From: Chryseobacterium ginsenosidimutans
GTDB lineage: Bacteria > Bacteroidota > Bacteroidia > Flavobacteriales > Weeksellaceae
Assembly: GCF_030823405.1 (NCBI RefSeq)
Contig: NZ_JAUSXC010000001.1
Coordinates: forward strand, 682,001-746,000
DNA length: 64,000 nt
Direction: 5' to 3'
The notes beneath the pieces are model-generated. The model was not told where the DNA came from. It was given only the letters and a program-made list of their open reading frames with translations, and searched no databases. The position numbers were made by a program, and so were the translations under genes. This document shows positions 40,411-48,686 of this stretch, piece by piece. Numbering within the stretch: position 1 is the first letter of the stretch; each line of letters starts with the position of its first letter.

Positions 40411-40424
40411 TCAAAACGACACAA

Positions 40425-41535
40425 ATGTATTCTGAAGAGCATCTTTATGCAATTGCTTTACGCGAATGTAACTTAATTGGTGATATTAAATTTCTATAAA
40501 CTTGTCAGGATTTTCGGGAGCGCTAAAAATGCCTGGGAAAATATCAAAAAAGAATATAAAAAGCTTGACGGATTCGGTCACAAAATGGTTTCTGATATCG
40601 GAAATCCGGAGCATCTGAAATTTGCAAACAAGGAAATAGAATTTTGCGAAAAGAATAATATTAAAATTAATCTGAGGCATTTTAACGAACTTCCACAATT
40701 GTTAAATGAATGTGACGATGCGCCTGCGATTTTATATCAAAAAGGAAACTTCGATAATAGTAAAGAAAAAGTAAGCATTGTCGGGACAAGAAATATGACT
40801 TCCTACGGAAAGCAATTTATTCATGATTTTTTTGAAGAAACGAAATCCTGTAATTATATTTCAGTGAGCGGTTTGGCTTTGGGAGTTGATAAAGAAGTTC
40901 ACGAGCAGTCTGTTCATAATCAAATCTCTACAGTTGCAGTATTGGCGCACGGATTTCATCTTTTATATCCTGCAAAAAACAGGAAGCTATCAGAAAAAAT
41001 AATTGAAGAAGGTGGCACTTTATTCACAGAATTCAATTCATCAAGAAAGCCGGATCGGGAGAATTTTATCCAGAGAAATAGAATTGTAGCAGGGATTTCT
41101 CCTTCAACGATTGTCGTAGAAACTGCATTTGGAGGAGGTTCAATAAGTACAGCAACATTTGCTAACAATTATAATCGTGAAGTTTTTGCATTACCGGGAA
41201 AAGTTACGGATAAGCAAAGCCAAGGCTGCAATCATTTGATTTTTCAGAACAAAGCAAAAACAATTTCTACGATAAAAGATCTTATTGATAATTTAGGATT
41301 TAATAATACAAAGTTGAAAACAGAGGAATTATTTTCCCATAATGAAATTGCTGTTCAATTAACTGAAAATCAAGAATTAATATATAATGTGATTTTTAAT
41401 AATCCACAGATTTCCTTGGATGATATTGTTGGGAAAATTAATCTTTCATCACACAAAATTTTGCCTGTAATTTTAGAATTAGAACTTTTAGGGAAAATAA
41501 AATCATTTTCGGGGAGACAATTCATTGTTATATGA
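40425..41535 (+). pseudogene. dprA: DNA-processing protein DprA, split by a +1 frameshift
   Basis: DprA protects incoming single-stranded DNA and loads RecA in transformation. From the ATG at 40425 the frame reads MYSEEHLYAIALRECNLIGDI and then stops at TAA 24 codons later. The protein continues in the next frame as NFYKLVRIFGSAKNAW. Removing one A from AAATTT at 40488-40493 rejoins them. The rest is intact to 41535: Rossmann-like core VSIVGTRNMTSYGKQF, VSGLALGVDKEVHE, STVAVLAHGFHLLYPAKNR, TEFNSSRKPDRENFIQRNRIVAGIS, ALPGKVTDKQSQGCNHLI and a C-terminal winged-helix domain. A TTG at 40477 could start a shortened form lacking 18 residues. Confidence 0.87.
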
Positions 41536-41612
41536 AATTAATGATTTCTTAATATTACATTGTTTTTGAGATAATATTTAATTTTTAATAAAATTAATGC
41601 TAAAATTATCAT

Positions 41613-41643
41613 TTTAATAATATTAAGTAATTATATTATTAAA
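41613..41643. repeat. AT-rich inverted repeat upstream of gdhA
   Basis: TTTAATAATAT (41613-41623) and ATATTATTAAA (41633-41643) are perfect complements around a 9-base loop, 26 bases before the -33 element of gdhA. Confidence 0.4.
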
Positions 41644-41668
41644 TTTTCAACAATCATTCTTTAAGGTG

Positions 41669-41698
41669 TTGTGAATCTTGAAAAAAAAATTAAATTTG
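41669..41698 (+). promoter_or_regulatory. Promoter of gdhA
   Basis: TTG (41669-41671), 19-base spacer, TAAATTTG (41691-41698); the ATG is 26 bases further at 41725. Confidence 0.7.
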
Positions 41699-41724
41699 TT
41701 GGCAATAATATTCAACCCTAATAT

Positions 41725-43083
41725 ATGGAACAATATAATATTGACCAGAAAATCCAGGAGTTTATTGCGAAAATTGAGGCAAAAAACCCTAATGAGCCAG
41801 AATTTTTACAAGCCGTAAAAGAAGTTGCTGTTACTGTAATTCCGTTTATTATGACCAAAAAGGAATATACAGGAATGAAACTTCTTGAAAGAATGGCGGA
41901 ACCTGAAAGAGTAATCATTTTCAGAGTTCCTTGGGTTGACGATAAAGGAGAAATCCAGGTAAACAGAGGTTTCAGAATACAAATGAACTCTGCAATCGGG
42001 CCATACAAAGGAGGAATCCGTTTCCATCCTACGGTAAATCTTTCGGTACTTAAATTCTTAGCTTTCGAGCAGGTTTTCAAAAACTCTTTAACAACGCTTC
42101 CTATGGGAGGTGGTAAAGGAGGTTCAGACTTCGACCCACAAGGTAAATCTGATATGGAAGTAATGCGTTTTTGCCAGGCTTTCATGACAGAATTATGCAA
42201 GCATATCGGTCCTGAAACCGACGTTCCTGCGGGAGATATCGGTGTAGGAGCAAGAGAAATCGGATATTTATTCGGACAGTACAAGAAAGTAAGAAATGAA
42301 TTTACAGGTGTATTGACAGGTAAAGGTCTTGCTTATGGTGGTTCATTGATCCGTCCTGAAGCTACAGGATACGGAGTTGTTTATTTCGCTGAGCAGATGC
42401 TTAAAACGATAGGACAGACTTTTAAAGATAAAACAGTAACAGTTTCAGGTTTCGGAAACGTAGCTTGGGGTGTTATCAAGAAAATATCTGAACTGGGCGG
42501 AAAAGTAGTAACTATTTCCGGACCAGACGGTTATGTATATGATAAAGACGGAATCGATGGAGACAAAATCGATTATTTATTAGAACTTAGAAATTCCGGG
42601 AACAACAGAGCGGAAGATTATGCTAAAAAATATCCGTCTGCAGAATTCTTCGCAGGAAAACGTCCTTGGGAAGTGAAGTGTGATGTTGCCATCCCTTCTG
42701 CAACTCAAAACGAGCTAGACTTAGAAGATGCTAAATTATTAGTTGAAAACGGATGTCTTTGTGTAACAGAAGCGGCGAACATGCCTTCTACACTTGATGC
42801 TATCAACTATTTCTTAGACAATAAAGTGTTATTTTCTCCAGGAAAAGCTTCTAATGCAGGTGGTGTTGCAACTTCCGGATTAGAAATGACGCAAAATTCT
42901 ATCCGTCTGAACTGGACTTCTGAAGAAGTTGATGCCAGACTGAAAGAGATTATGATCGGAATCCATAAAGCATGTAGAGACTACGGAAAAGAGGAAGATG
43001 GCTATGTAAACTACGTGAAAGGCGCAAATATCGCCGGTTTCGTGAAAGTTGCAGAAGCAATGTTAGCTCAGGGAGTAGTATAA
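41725..43083 (+). CDS. gdhA: Glutamate dehydrogenase, NADP-type hexameric form
   Basis: Interconverts 2-oxoglutarate plus ammonium and glutamate. At 452 aa it matches the small hexameric family. Visible sites are GYKGGIRFHPTVNL-type substrate loop (here PYKGGIRFHPTVNLSVLKFL), PMGGGKGGSDFDP with the catalytic Lys, VPAGDIGVGAREIGYLFG, VSGFGNVAWG (dinucleotide fold) and SPGKASNAGGVATSGLEM. A non-acidic residue after the GFGNVAWG strand region points to NADP rather than NAD use; this is a family-based guess. It is a monocistronic unit between its own promoter and tandem terminators. Confidence 0.96.
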   Translation: MEQYNIDQKIQEFIAKIEAKNPNEPEFLQAVKEVAVTVIPFIMTKKEYTGMKLLERMAEPERVIIFRVPWVDDKGEIQVNRGFRIQMNSAIGPYKGGIRFHPTVNLSVLKFLAFEQVFKNSLTTLPMGGGKGGSDFDPQGKSDMEVMRFCQAFMTELCKHIGPETDVPAGDIGVGAREIGYLFGQYKKVRNEFTGVLTGKGLAYGGSLIRPEATGYGVVYFAEQMLKTIGQTFKDKTVTVSGFGNVAWGVIKKISELGGKVVTISGPDGYVYDKDGIDGDKIDYLLELRNSGNNRAEDYAKKYPSAEFFAGKRPWEVKCDVAIPSATQNELDLEDAKLLVENGCLCVTEAANMPSTLDAINYFLDNKVLFSPGKASNAGGVATSGLEMTQNSIRLNWTSEEVDARLKEIMIGIHKACRDYGKEEDGYVNYVKGANIAGFVKVAEAMLAQGVV

Positions 43084-43089
43084 ATATAA

Positions 43090-43118
43090 AGGTCGGGAAA
43101 TTTCTCGGCCTTTTTTAA
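43090..43118 (+). terminator. Terminator of gdhA
   Basis: AGGTCG / CGGCCT stem (one G-T pair) extended by AAA/TTT, followed by six T. Confidence 0.75.
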
Positions 43119-43170
43119 TATAGCCTGTTCCCGGGATTTATAAATGGGAAAAAGTAAAAAGTGAAAGGAG

Positions 43171-43203
43171 AAAGCGTTGATTTATTTCAACGCTTTTTTT
43201 TAT
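43171..43203 (+). terminator. Second terminator after gdhA
   Basis: AAAGCGTTGA (43171-43180) pairs with TCAACGCTTT (43187-43196), followed by a run of T. It backs up the gdhA terminator, 80 bases downstream. Confidence 0.8.
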
Positions 43204-43230
43204 TATTTTAGTGACAATGCTATTTTCTTG

Positions 43231-44751
43231 TCAATGTAAATATTCATCAATTTTTATACTTCTGTTGTTATTATTGGCATCTTCTATGGCTTTCAAAATA
43301 GTTTTGATTTGGCTTTTATCAATGGTATATTTATTAAAAAATACATACTCAATAGTTTTTGTATTTTTAATATCTTCTAACGGATTTTTTCTAAGCAGTA
43401 CTAAATCTGAATGATATCCTACTTTTATTTTTCCTGTTTTACTTTTCATCCAATTGCCTGGTGCAACTGTTGCAGAATATATAGCTTGTGAGTTGGTCAT
43501 TCCTGAGTTAGATAAAGATTCTAATTCATTATGAAGGGAAAACCCCGGAACAGAAACCGGAACATTAGCATCTGTCCCAGCCATAATGAGAACTTTATGA
43601 TCTACCAATGCCTTTGTCATAATATGTATCGCTTCTACATAGGTTTGCCAAAAAGTTAATGATAATTTTTTTGCTCCTGGCTCATTTTTTCCATCATATT
43701 CATATCCGTTTTTGCCGGGTAGCCAACCCATTTTATAAAGCGGAGTTCCTTCAATAATTTTGGGATTGACATATTTTAGTTCTACTTCTCTAAGTTTAGA
43801 TTTTAAATTAAATCTTTGTCCTACAAAACTTTCACACAATCCAACCGTTGAAGTAACGCTTATGTTATTTTCTTTTAATTTTTTAGCAATCTGAGCTGAG
43901 CGTGCCTTTAAAAATGTAAGGTATTTTTTGGGGTTTTTAGAAATTGGCTTTCCAAACTCATCAATAGTTTTAATGGTAAGCTCTTCAATATGAGCCACTT
44001 CTTTTTGACCTGATTGATAAAAGGTTTCCAAATTAACTAATGGGATATGGCCAATCACCGGAAGATTATTTTCTTTAGCAATCTCATTGGTTATTTTAAC
44101 CATTTCCGGATTCACAAAACCATACATTTTTATAGCATCATAACCCTGTTTCTTTATTTTTCTAATTGCTTTTTGAGCATCCTTCTTATTTGAATAGTTG
44201 ATAGATTTTCTTGTCCAGCTATAATAATAACCCGTCAATCCGCTCTCACTATATATTGGCGGAGATGCAATAAACATTCTTGGACCGAGACCATTTTTTT
44301 GTATTGACTTTCTCCATTCTAATACAACAGGCTGTCCTGCCATTTCTCTAATATAAGTAATCCCATTTACCAAATATAAAAACAAGTCATTCCTACTTTC
44401 TTTTAAATGAATATGACTATCCACCAAACCAGGAATCAGATATTGCTCTGTACCGTCAATAATAGCAACGTCTTTATTTATAGCTAGATTTTCGTCTACT
44501 TGAAGGATCAAACCGTCTTTAATGAGTACATTTTGATTTTTAATAAAATGACTGCAATCTTCTGACAGAACGTTGACATTTCTTATCTGAAGTATTTTAG
44601 AAGGTTTAATAATTGAAGAAATATCAATCGTTTTAGTAGACTTTCCCATGACTTTATTTAATTCTTTATCAGCCCAAATAAAAGCACAGATGAGAATACC
44701 TAATAATGTCATAACCGAATACAGAATTCTCCTAACCCAACGTTTTTTCAT
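43231..44751 (-). CDS. Membrane-anchored amidohydrolase family protein (506 aa)
   Basis: A single N-terminal helix (about residues 9-27) anchors the chain to the membrane with the enzyme outside the cytoplasm. The amidohydrolase barrel shows the metal motif LVDSHIHLKES (His113 and His115), later His residues in PVIGHIPLVN and KEVAHIEELT, and the Asp in IMAGTDANVPVSVPG. The closing NSQAIYSATVAPGNWMKSKTGKIKVGYHSDLVLL is typical of imidazolonepropionase-like exported enzymes. Substrate unknown. A membrane-bound LytTR regulator gene lies upstream on the same strand. Confidence 0.88.
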   Translation of the reverse strand: MKKRWVRRILYSVMTLLGILICAFIWADKELNKVMGKSTKTIDISSIIKPSKILQIRNVNVLSEDCSHFIKNQNVLIKDGLILQVDENLAINKDVAIIDGTEQYLIPGLVDSHIHLKESRNDLFLYLVNGITYIREMAGQPVVLEWRKSIQKNGLGPRMFIASPPIYSESGLTGYYYSWTRKSINYSNKKDAQKAIRKIKKQGYDAIKMYGFVNPEMVKITNEIAKENNLPVIGHIPLVNLETFYQSGQKEVAHIEELTIKTIDEFGKPISKNPKKYLTFLKARSAQIAKKLKENNISVTSTVGLCESFVGQRFNLKSKLREVELKYVNPKIIEGTPLYKMGWLPGKNGYEYDGKNEPGAKKLSLTFWQTYVEAIHIMTKALVDHKVLIMAGTDANVPVSVPGFSLHNELESLSNSGMTNSQAIYSATVAPGNWMKSKTGKIKVGYHSDLVLLRKNPLEDIKNTKTIEYVFFNKYTIDKSQIKTILKAIEDANNNNRSIKIDEYLH

Positions 44752-44823
44752 AAATTATCTCGTTTAATTTGAAAAACAAAATAAATACAAATACTACTTA
44801 AAACTATGTGAAAATGGGAATTA

Positions 44824-44838
44824 GGTATAAAGTATACC
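44824..44838. promoter_or_regulatory. Palindrome GGTATA-AAG-TATACC before the amidohydrolase gene
   Basis: A perfect 6-3-6 inverted repeat in the 103-base gap between the LytTR gene and the amidohydrolase gene. It is followed by ACCGTTTTAGGTACGG, which contains an ACCGTT core like the first half of the LytTR consensus. It could be a regulator-binding site for the amidohydrolase promoter. Confidence 0.4.
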
Positions 44839-44854
44839 GTTTTAGGTACGGAAA

Positions 44855-45595
44855 TTACAGGGTCAATAAATACTCTCTATAATTTTTAGAAACTGGAAGT
44901 TCAACTTGGGTAAGAGAAATTGTATCTTGATTTTTCCAGGCCTTAAAATGGGACGGATTTATTAAATGCGAACGATGAACTTGAACTAAAAAATCAAAAT
45001 CATTCTGAATCTTTTTAAGTGTACTCCGGATTAGTTTTGTTTTTAACACACTACCATCTATAAAGAAGATCTCAACATAATTTTGCGAATTTGAAACACA
45101 AATCAAATCATCTTTTCTTATTTTTAAAATATCCAACTTATTCTCTCCTCTGATAATGATATTATCGTCTTTTGCAGGTATTAATGTAACAGCATATATT
45201 CTTGCCAAAACTATAATAGGGGTAGAGATTAAAGCTGACTTAAGAATTATCATCCTTAAAAATGTAAAAAAATCATATCCACCATGTAAGACAGGACTTT
45301 TGTAAAAACAAAAAGTAAATATGCAAAAAAGAAGTTGAAAGAAAATAAGACTGGCTATCTCAAATCCAATGTTCCATTTTGAGAGTTTGTGATAAATCTT
45401 TTTTTGAAGTAAAGCAACCACAGCATAACATAGAAATGCAATGAAGCTGAATCCAACACTAATAAGAATCCATACTTTAAAACTTATTGTCCCATCATCA
45501 AATGGCCTTATAAAAAAAGCAAAGATAAAAAGCCATATACTTAGGAAGATCCCTATCAGTAAATGATGTTTAATCGAGGGATTTAATTTTTTCAT
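44855..45595 (-). CDS. Membrane-bound LytTR transcriptional regulator (246 aa)
   Basis: There is no receiver domain. Four predicted membrane helices fill residues 10-135, followed by a LytTR DNA-binding domain (about 150-246): DDLICVSNSQNYVEIFFIDGS, VQVHRSHLINPSHFKAWKN and VELPVSKNYREYLLTL. The layout is that of one-component membrane regulators which sense a membrane or periplasmic signal directly. It lies 103 bases upstream of the amidohydrolase gene, the likely target. Confidence 0.88.
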   Translation of the reverse strand: MKKLNPSIKHHLLIGIFLSIWLFIFAFFIRPFDDGTISFKVWILISVGFSFIAFLCYAVVALLQKKIYHKLSKWNIGFEIASLIFFQLLFCIFTFCFYKSPVLHGGYDFFTFLRMIILKSALISTPIIVLARIYAVTLIPAKDDNIIIRGENKLDILKIRKDDLICVSNSQNYVEIFFIDGSVLKTKLIRSTLKKIQNDFDFLVQVHRSHLINPSHFKAWKNQDTISLTQVELPVSKNYREYLLTL

Positions 45596-45705
45596 GCAAT
45601 ACGAAAATGGCTATTAATATTTGGTTTTTACCAGTAGCTGATTTTTTTGGTAATATTTACGACCTCTAAAATATTACATATTGATTAATACTTACACATA
45701 TTTAC

Positions 45706-45743
45706 AAAAAAAATCCTGAAATTTAAATTTCAGGATTTTTTTT
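45706..45743 (-). terminator. Palindromic terminator after the 45747 gene
   Basis: A perfect 38-base palindrome: A run, ATCCTGAAATTT, its complement and a T run. It ends 3 bases from the stop of the Asn/Thr-rich gene. Confidence 0.8.
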
Positions 45744-45746
45744 TAT

Positions 45747-46046
45747 CTATTTACTACTACTGTTGGTACTATTATTTTTCATTTTTCTCTTTTTATCTCC
45801 TTTCGTGGCATCTTTCGATTTCCAGCTACCCGTTGTATCGGTCGTGGAGTTGTTATTCATATTAGTGGAGTTATTATTCATATTAGTACTGTTACTACCA
45901 TTATTTTGGTCTGTCCTCATGTTTTGCTGATTACGTGTCGTATCAGTTCTCGTCGTGTCGGTTCTCTGTTGGGAGTTTGTTGTCTGTGCAGACATTGTAA
46001 TTGTTCCTGTAGCTACAAATGCTAGTGTTAAAAATAACTTTTTCAT
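45747..46046 (-). CDS. Secreted Asn/Thr-rich low-complexity protein (99 aa)
   Basis: Signal peptide MKKLFLTLAFVATGTITMSAQ, then an almost pure Asn/Thr/Ser/Gln/Arg segment with RTDTTRTDTTR and two TNMNNNS units, ending in a basic KGDKKRKMKNNSTNSSSK tail. It is intrinsically disordered. The signal, low-complexity body and Lys-rich end match the gene at 46231, so they are paralogues. Function unknown; binding to polyanions or cell-surface material is possible. Confidence 0.7.
   Translation of the reverse strand: MKKLFLTLAFVATGTITMSAQTTNSQQRTDTTRTDTTRNQQNMRTDQNNGSNSTNMNNNSTNMNNNSTTDTTGSWKSKDATKGDKKRKMKNNSTNSSSK
45846..45887. repeat. Tandem 21-bp direct repeat
   Basis: Two adjacent 21-bp units (45846-45866 and 45867-45887) with one difference, encoding the two TNMNNNS units of the Asn/Thr-rich protein on the minus strand. 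This is a likely site of copy-number change. Confidence 0.8.
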
Positions 46047-46170
46047 AATATAAATATTAAATGTTGATTTGGTATATAAGAAAGAGCAATTTTCATACTA
46101 AAATTAATGCAAGTATTTGTTTTAACGTATTTTATAAAAATTTAAGACTATTTAAATTATAAGCATAATT

Positions 46171-46204
46171 AAAAAAATCCTGAAACTTATGTCTCAGGAT
46201 TTCA
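46171..46204 (-). terminator. Terminator after the 46231 gene
   Basis: Minus strand: AAATCCTGA (46202-46194) pairs with TCAGGATTT (46083-type complement at 46175-46183), followed by a T run. The stem sequence is nearly that of the terminator at 45706. Confidence 0.75.
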
Positions 46205-46230
46205 CTTCTACTTGCTTAAAGCTAAAATAC

Positions 46231-46557
46231 TTATTTAGATTTTTTCTTCTTAGACTTCTTTTCTTCTTTTGCAGCATCTGTAGGTTTTGCTTCAATGGCT
46301 GAGTCTGAGCTTACGGTTGCCTCAGTTGCTGGAGTAACCTCCGCGGTTACCGTTGTGGTTGCATTCTGATTTTCGGCGGCTGTTCCTGAAGCTGTTCCCA
46401 AGCTTGAAGTTGTCTGTGAATCTTTTTGTTGAGTTTGAGTTGTCGTTTGGTTATTAGAATTTTGTGACGAATTCTGTTGTGTTGTTGTCTCCGTCTGAGC
46501 CGATGTTGCGATTACTCCGACTAATGTAAACGCTGCAGTTAAAACTAACTTTTTCAT
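46231..46557 (-). CDS. Secreted Thr/Gln/Ala-rich low-complexity protein (108 aa)
   Basis: Signal peptide MKKLVLTAAFTLVGVIATSAQ followed by Thr/Gln/Asn/Ser (TETTTQQNSSQNSNNQTTTQTQQ), then a Thr/Ala/Val/Glu part and a Lys tail EEKKSKKKKSK. The layout parallels the paralogue at 45747, with different body composition. The product is disordered, probably periplasmic or surface-exposed. Function unknown. Confidence 0.7.
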   Translation of the reverse strand: MKKLVLTAAFTLVGVIATSAQTETTTQQNSSQNSNNQTTTQTQQKDSQTTSSLGTASGTAAENQNATTTVTAEVTPATEATVSSDSAIEAKPTDAAKEEKKSKKKKSK

Positions 46558-46671
46558 AATAATATTTTAAATGGTTGTTTAAATAAAACGCCACTGTATT
46601 ATTGAATATTATATCTAAAGTGTTTATTTAACGGATTTTATAATTATTTAAGATCGATTTTGGATTATACT

Positions 46672-47160
46672 TTACTTTCCTAAATTTTTCATAATTCTTT
46701 CCACGAACTCATAAGCTGCAGGGCAAATCACGGTATTTTTAATCATCAGATCATTGATTTGGTAGATCTTTTTCCTGTCGGTATGCGGATATTCTCTACA
46801 GGCTTTAGGACGAACTTCGTAGATCGAGCAGGTATTATCGTTGTTTAAGAAAAAGCAAGGCAAATTTTGCAGAACTTTGTCATTGTCTTCATCAATTCTT
46901 AAAAATTTCGCCTCAAAATCGGCAGGTTTCATGCGGAGATGTTTTGAGATTCTTTCGATATCTTTTTCTGTGTAAAGAGGCCCTGTTGTTTTGCAGCAAT
47001 TGGCACATTGAAGACAATCTATTGCCTCAAAAACTTCATCATGAGTTTCCTGAACAGTATAATCAAGATTTTTGGGTGGTTTCTTCTTCAATCCATCCAG
47101 AAATTTCTTATGTTCTTTTTGTTTTTGTAGAGCCTGCTTTTTGTAAAGTTCTAAATCCAT
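46672..47160 (-). CDS. YkgJ-family cysteine cluster protein (162 aa)
   Basis: The cluster ECxxCANCCKTTGPLYTEKDIERI (CLQCANCC), then PCFFLNNDNTCSIYEVRPKACREYPHTD, is the YkgJ/UPF0153 zinc- or iron-chelating signature. It is cytoplasmic. The function is not established, although the Cys pattern implies a metal or Fe-S centre. It starts 2 bases after the potassium-channel gene ends, so they are co-transcribed. Confidence 0.88.
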   Translation of the reverse strand: MDLELYKKQALQKQKEHKKFLDGLKKKPPKNLDYTVQETHDEVFEAIDCLQCANCCKTTGPLYTEKDIERISKHLRMKPADFEAKFLRIDEDNDKVLQNLPCFFLNNDNTCSIYEVRPKACREYPHTDRKKIYQINDLMIKNTVICPAAYEFVERIMKNLGK

Positions 47161-47162
47161 TG

Positions 47163-48128
47163 TTATTGTTCTGCTAAAACCGGAATTTCTGCTTTTTGAT
47201 AATCATTAATTTTATCTAGATCCAAAATCGTTGAAAGATTCTCTTTATCAGGATAATACATCGGGGTAAATTTTGCGCCGTAAATTATTTCTTTTGAAAT
47301 ATAAGAAGACCTTTGAACCACTGTATTCGAAAATACTTCATCAAAAGCCCGAACATGAACAATAATTTCAATATTCGTATTCTTAAAATCGTCATCAGAA
47401 AATCCATAAAACGGCGATTCTTCATCTATTTTATGAACGACGGTCCAATTGAGCGCTAACGTATTGATTTTGCTTAATTGAGTCTTTAGCTGATAAAAAT
47501 TAGTCTTTGGAACACTTTCATCAATCACTTCAATTGCCGTCGAAACAACGATTTCTGCATCAGTCAGGGCATTATTCTTATAAGGAGCCAATCTGAACAT
47601 TAAAGCCGAACTTTCCTTAAACGGGGCAATAACAGCGATGTCGGAAAATTGCAAATACGCTCTCGGTCTCGAAAATCTTCCGTAAAAAAGTCCCGTTGCA
47701 ATGGCAAAGGTAAGCAATCCCAGAAAAGCCTCAAAAGTTGCCACCAGACTTGCCATAAAACCAACCGGAGCTATTCTTCCGTAGCCAACGGTCGTAAAGG
47801 TTTGTGAACTGAAGAAAAATACATCAATAAATTCATTGATAGGATCACTTTTATCAATTCCGGTAAGGTGTTCTACTCCAATTACATAATATATAAAAGC
47901 AAAGAAAAGATTGACCAGAATATAAGCGATAACCAGATAGGAAAGAAACTGAAATGTAGACAAATCCAGCATTGTGTGATACCAGCTGAACCTGTTGAAA
48001 ATATTTACTCCTTTTCTGTTGACATTCGGAAGCCCGTCCTTATTGATAAATCTTCCGGAAGCATTGTCTCCAAAACCACTATTTTCTGTGTTTTTCTGTT
48101 GAATTTTTTGTCTGAATCCTCTTGCCAT
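47163..48128 (-). CDS. Inward-rectifier-type (KirBac-like) potassium channel
   Basis: 321 aa with two membrane helices (about residues 58-83 and 132-150) around the pore. The selectivity filter TTVGYGRIAP is intact, preceded by FFFSSQTF. The C-terminal half is the immunoglobulin-like cytoplasmic domain of Kir channels: FGRFSRPRAYLQFSDIAVIAPFKESSALMFRLAP, then ALNWTVVHKIDEESPFYGFSDDDFKN. It conducts K+ across the inner membrane, gated by lipid or ligand. It has its own promoter and is followed at once by the YkgJ gene. Confidence 0.92.
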   Translation of the reverse strand: MARGFRQKIQQKNTENSGFGDNASGRFINKDGLPNVNRKGVNIFNRFSWYHTMLDLSTFQFLSYLVIAYILVNLFFAFIYYVIGVEHLTGIDKSDPINEFIDVFFFSSQTFTTVGYGRIAPVGFMASLVATFEAFLGLLTFAIATGLFYGRFSRPRAYLQFSDIAVIAPFKESSALMFRLAPYKNNALTDAEIVVSTAIEVIDESVPKTNFYQLKTQLSKINTLALNWTVVHKIDEESPFYGFSDDDFKNTNIEIIVHVRAFDEVFSNTVVQRSSYISKEIIYGAKFTPMYYPDKENLSTILDLDKINDYQKAEIPVLAEQ

Positions 48129-48199
48129 TTTTTTATATCATTTGTATTAATTCTTATTTAACTGATGTTAATTAGAAATAAGCTTATTCATTTAACTTG

Positions 48200-48234
48200 C
48201 AAAGATAAAATATTGTTTTCATGAAATTTATCAA
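48200..48234 (-). promoter_or_regulatory. Promoter of the potassium channel gene
   Basis: Minus strand: TTG (48234-48232), 24-base spacer, TATCTTTG (48207-48200). The leader to the ATG at 48128 is about 65 bases. Confidence 0.55.
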
Positions 48235-48242
48235 GTTGATGA

Positions 48243-48275
48243 TTGAATTTCTCAATTGAATTTAATTTAACTTTG
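48243..48275 (+). promoter_or_regulatory. Promoter abutting the truncated haemoglobin start codon
   Basis: TTG (48243-48245), 22-base spacer, TAACTTTG (48268-48275), then AAAT and the ATG at 48280. The expected transcript begins at or next to the ATG. Confidence 0.55.
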
Positions 48276-48279
48276 AAAT

Positions 48280-48660
48280 ATGAAAAAATTAGAATCAAGA
48301 GAAGATATTGAACATCTTGTAAATTCGTTTTATGCGAAAGTCGTTAAGGATGAAACGATTGGTTTTTTCTTTAATGATGTTGCAAAAGTTAATTGGGACA
48401 AACATTTACCGAAAATGTATTCTTTTTGGGAGTCTGTTCTTTTTGGGCAGATGTCTTATAAAGGAAATCCGATGGGTGTTCATTTTCCAATCAACGAAAT
48501 TCAGGCGATGGAACAGAAGCATTTCGATCGTTGGCTGGAGCTTTGGAGAATAACAGTTGAAGAAAATTTTGTCGGAGAAAATGCTGATATGGCAATTTAT
48601 AAATCTGAAAATATTGCTAAATTAATGGCATTTAAAATGGATTTGGCGAGAAGACTTTAA
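48280..48660 (+). CDS. Group III truncated haemoglobin
   Basis: 126-aa haem protein with a 2-on-2 fold. The sequence IEHLVNSFYAKVVKDETIGFFFNDVAKVNWDKHLPKMYSFWESVLFG and PMGVHFPINEIQAMEQKHFDRWLELW is the group III (trHb3) pattern, with the proximal His in QKHFDRWLEL. Roles proposed for the family include peroxide or nitric-oxide chemistry under low oxygen. It is divergent from the potassium channel gene and convergent with the CaCA exchanger gene. Confidence 0.93.
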   Translation: MKKLESREDIEHLVNSFYAKVVKDETIGFFFNDVAKVNWDKHLPKMYSFWESVLFGQMSYKGNPMGVHFPINEIQAMEQKHFDRWLELWRITVEENFVGENADMAIYKSENIAKLMAFKMDLARRL

Positions 48661-48661
48661 T

Positions 48662-48686
48662 AATATCAAGATTTAAAATTGATATT
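48662..48686. terminator. Hairpin between the haemoglobin and exchanger genes
   Basis: AATATCAA (48662-48669) pairs with TTGATATT (48679-48686); weak AT-rich stem at the junction of two convergent genes. Confidence 0.45.

Noticed and set aside
41718..42284. 188-codon minus-strand frame opposite the start of gdhA
   Set aside because: A shadow of the highly conserved gdhA coding sequence; no domain, signal peptide or promoter of its own.
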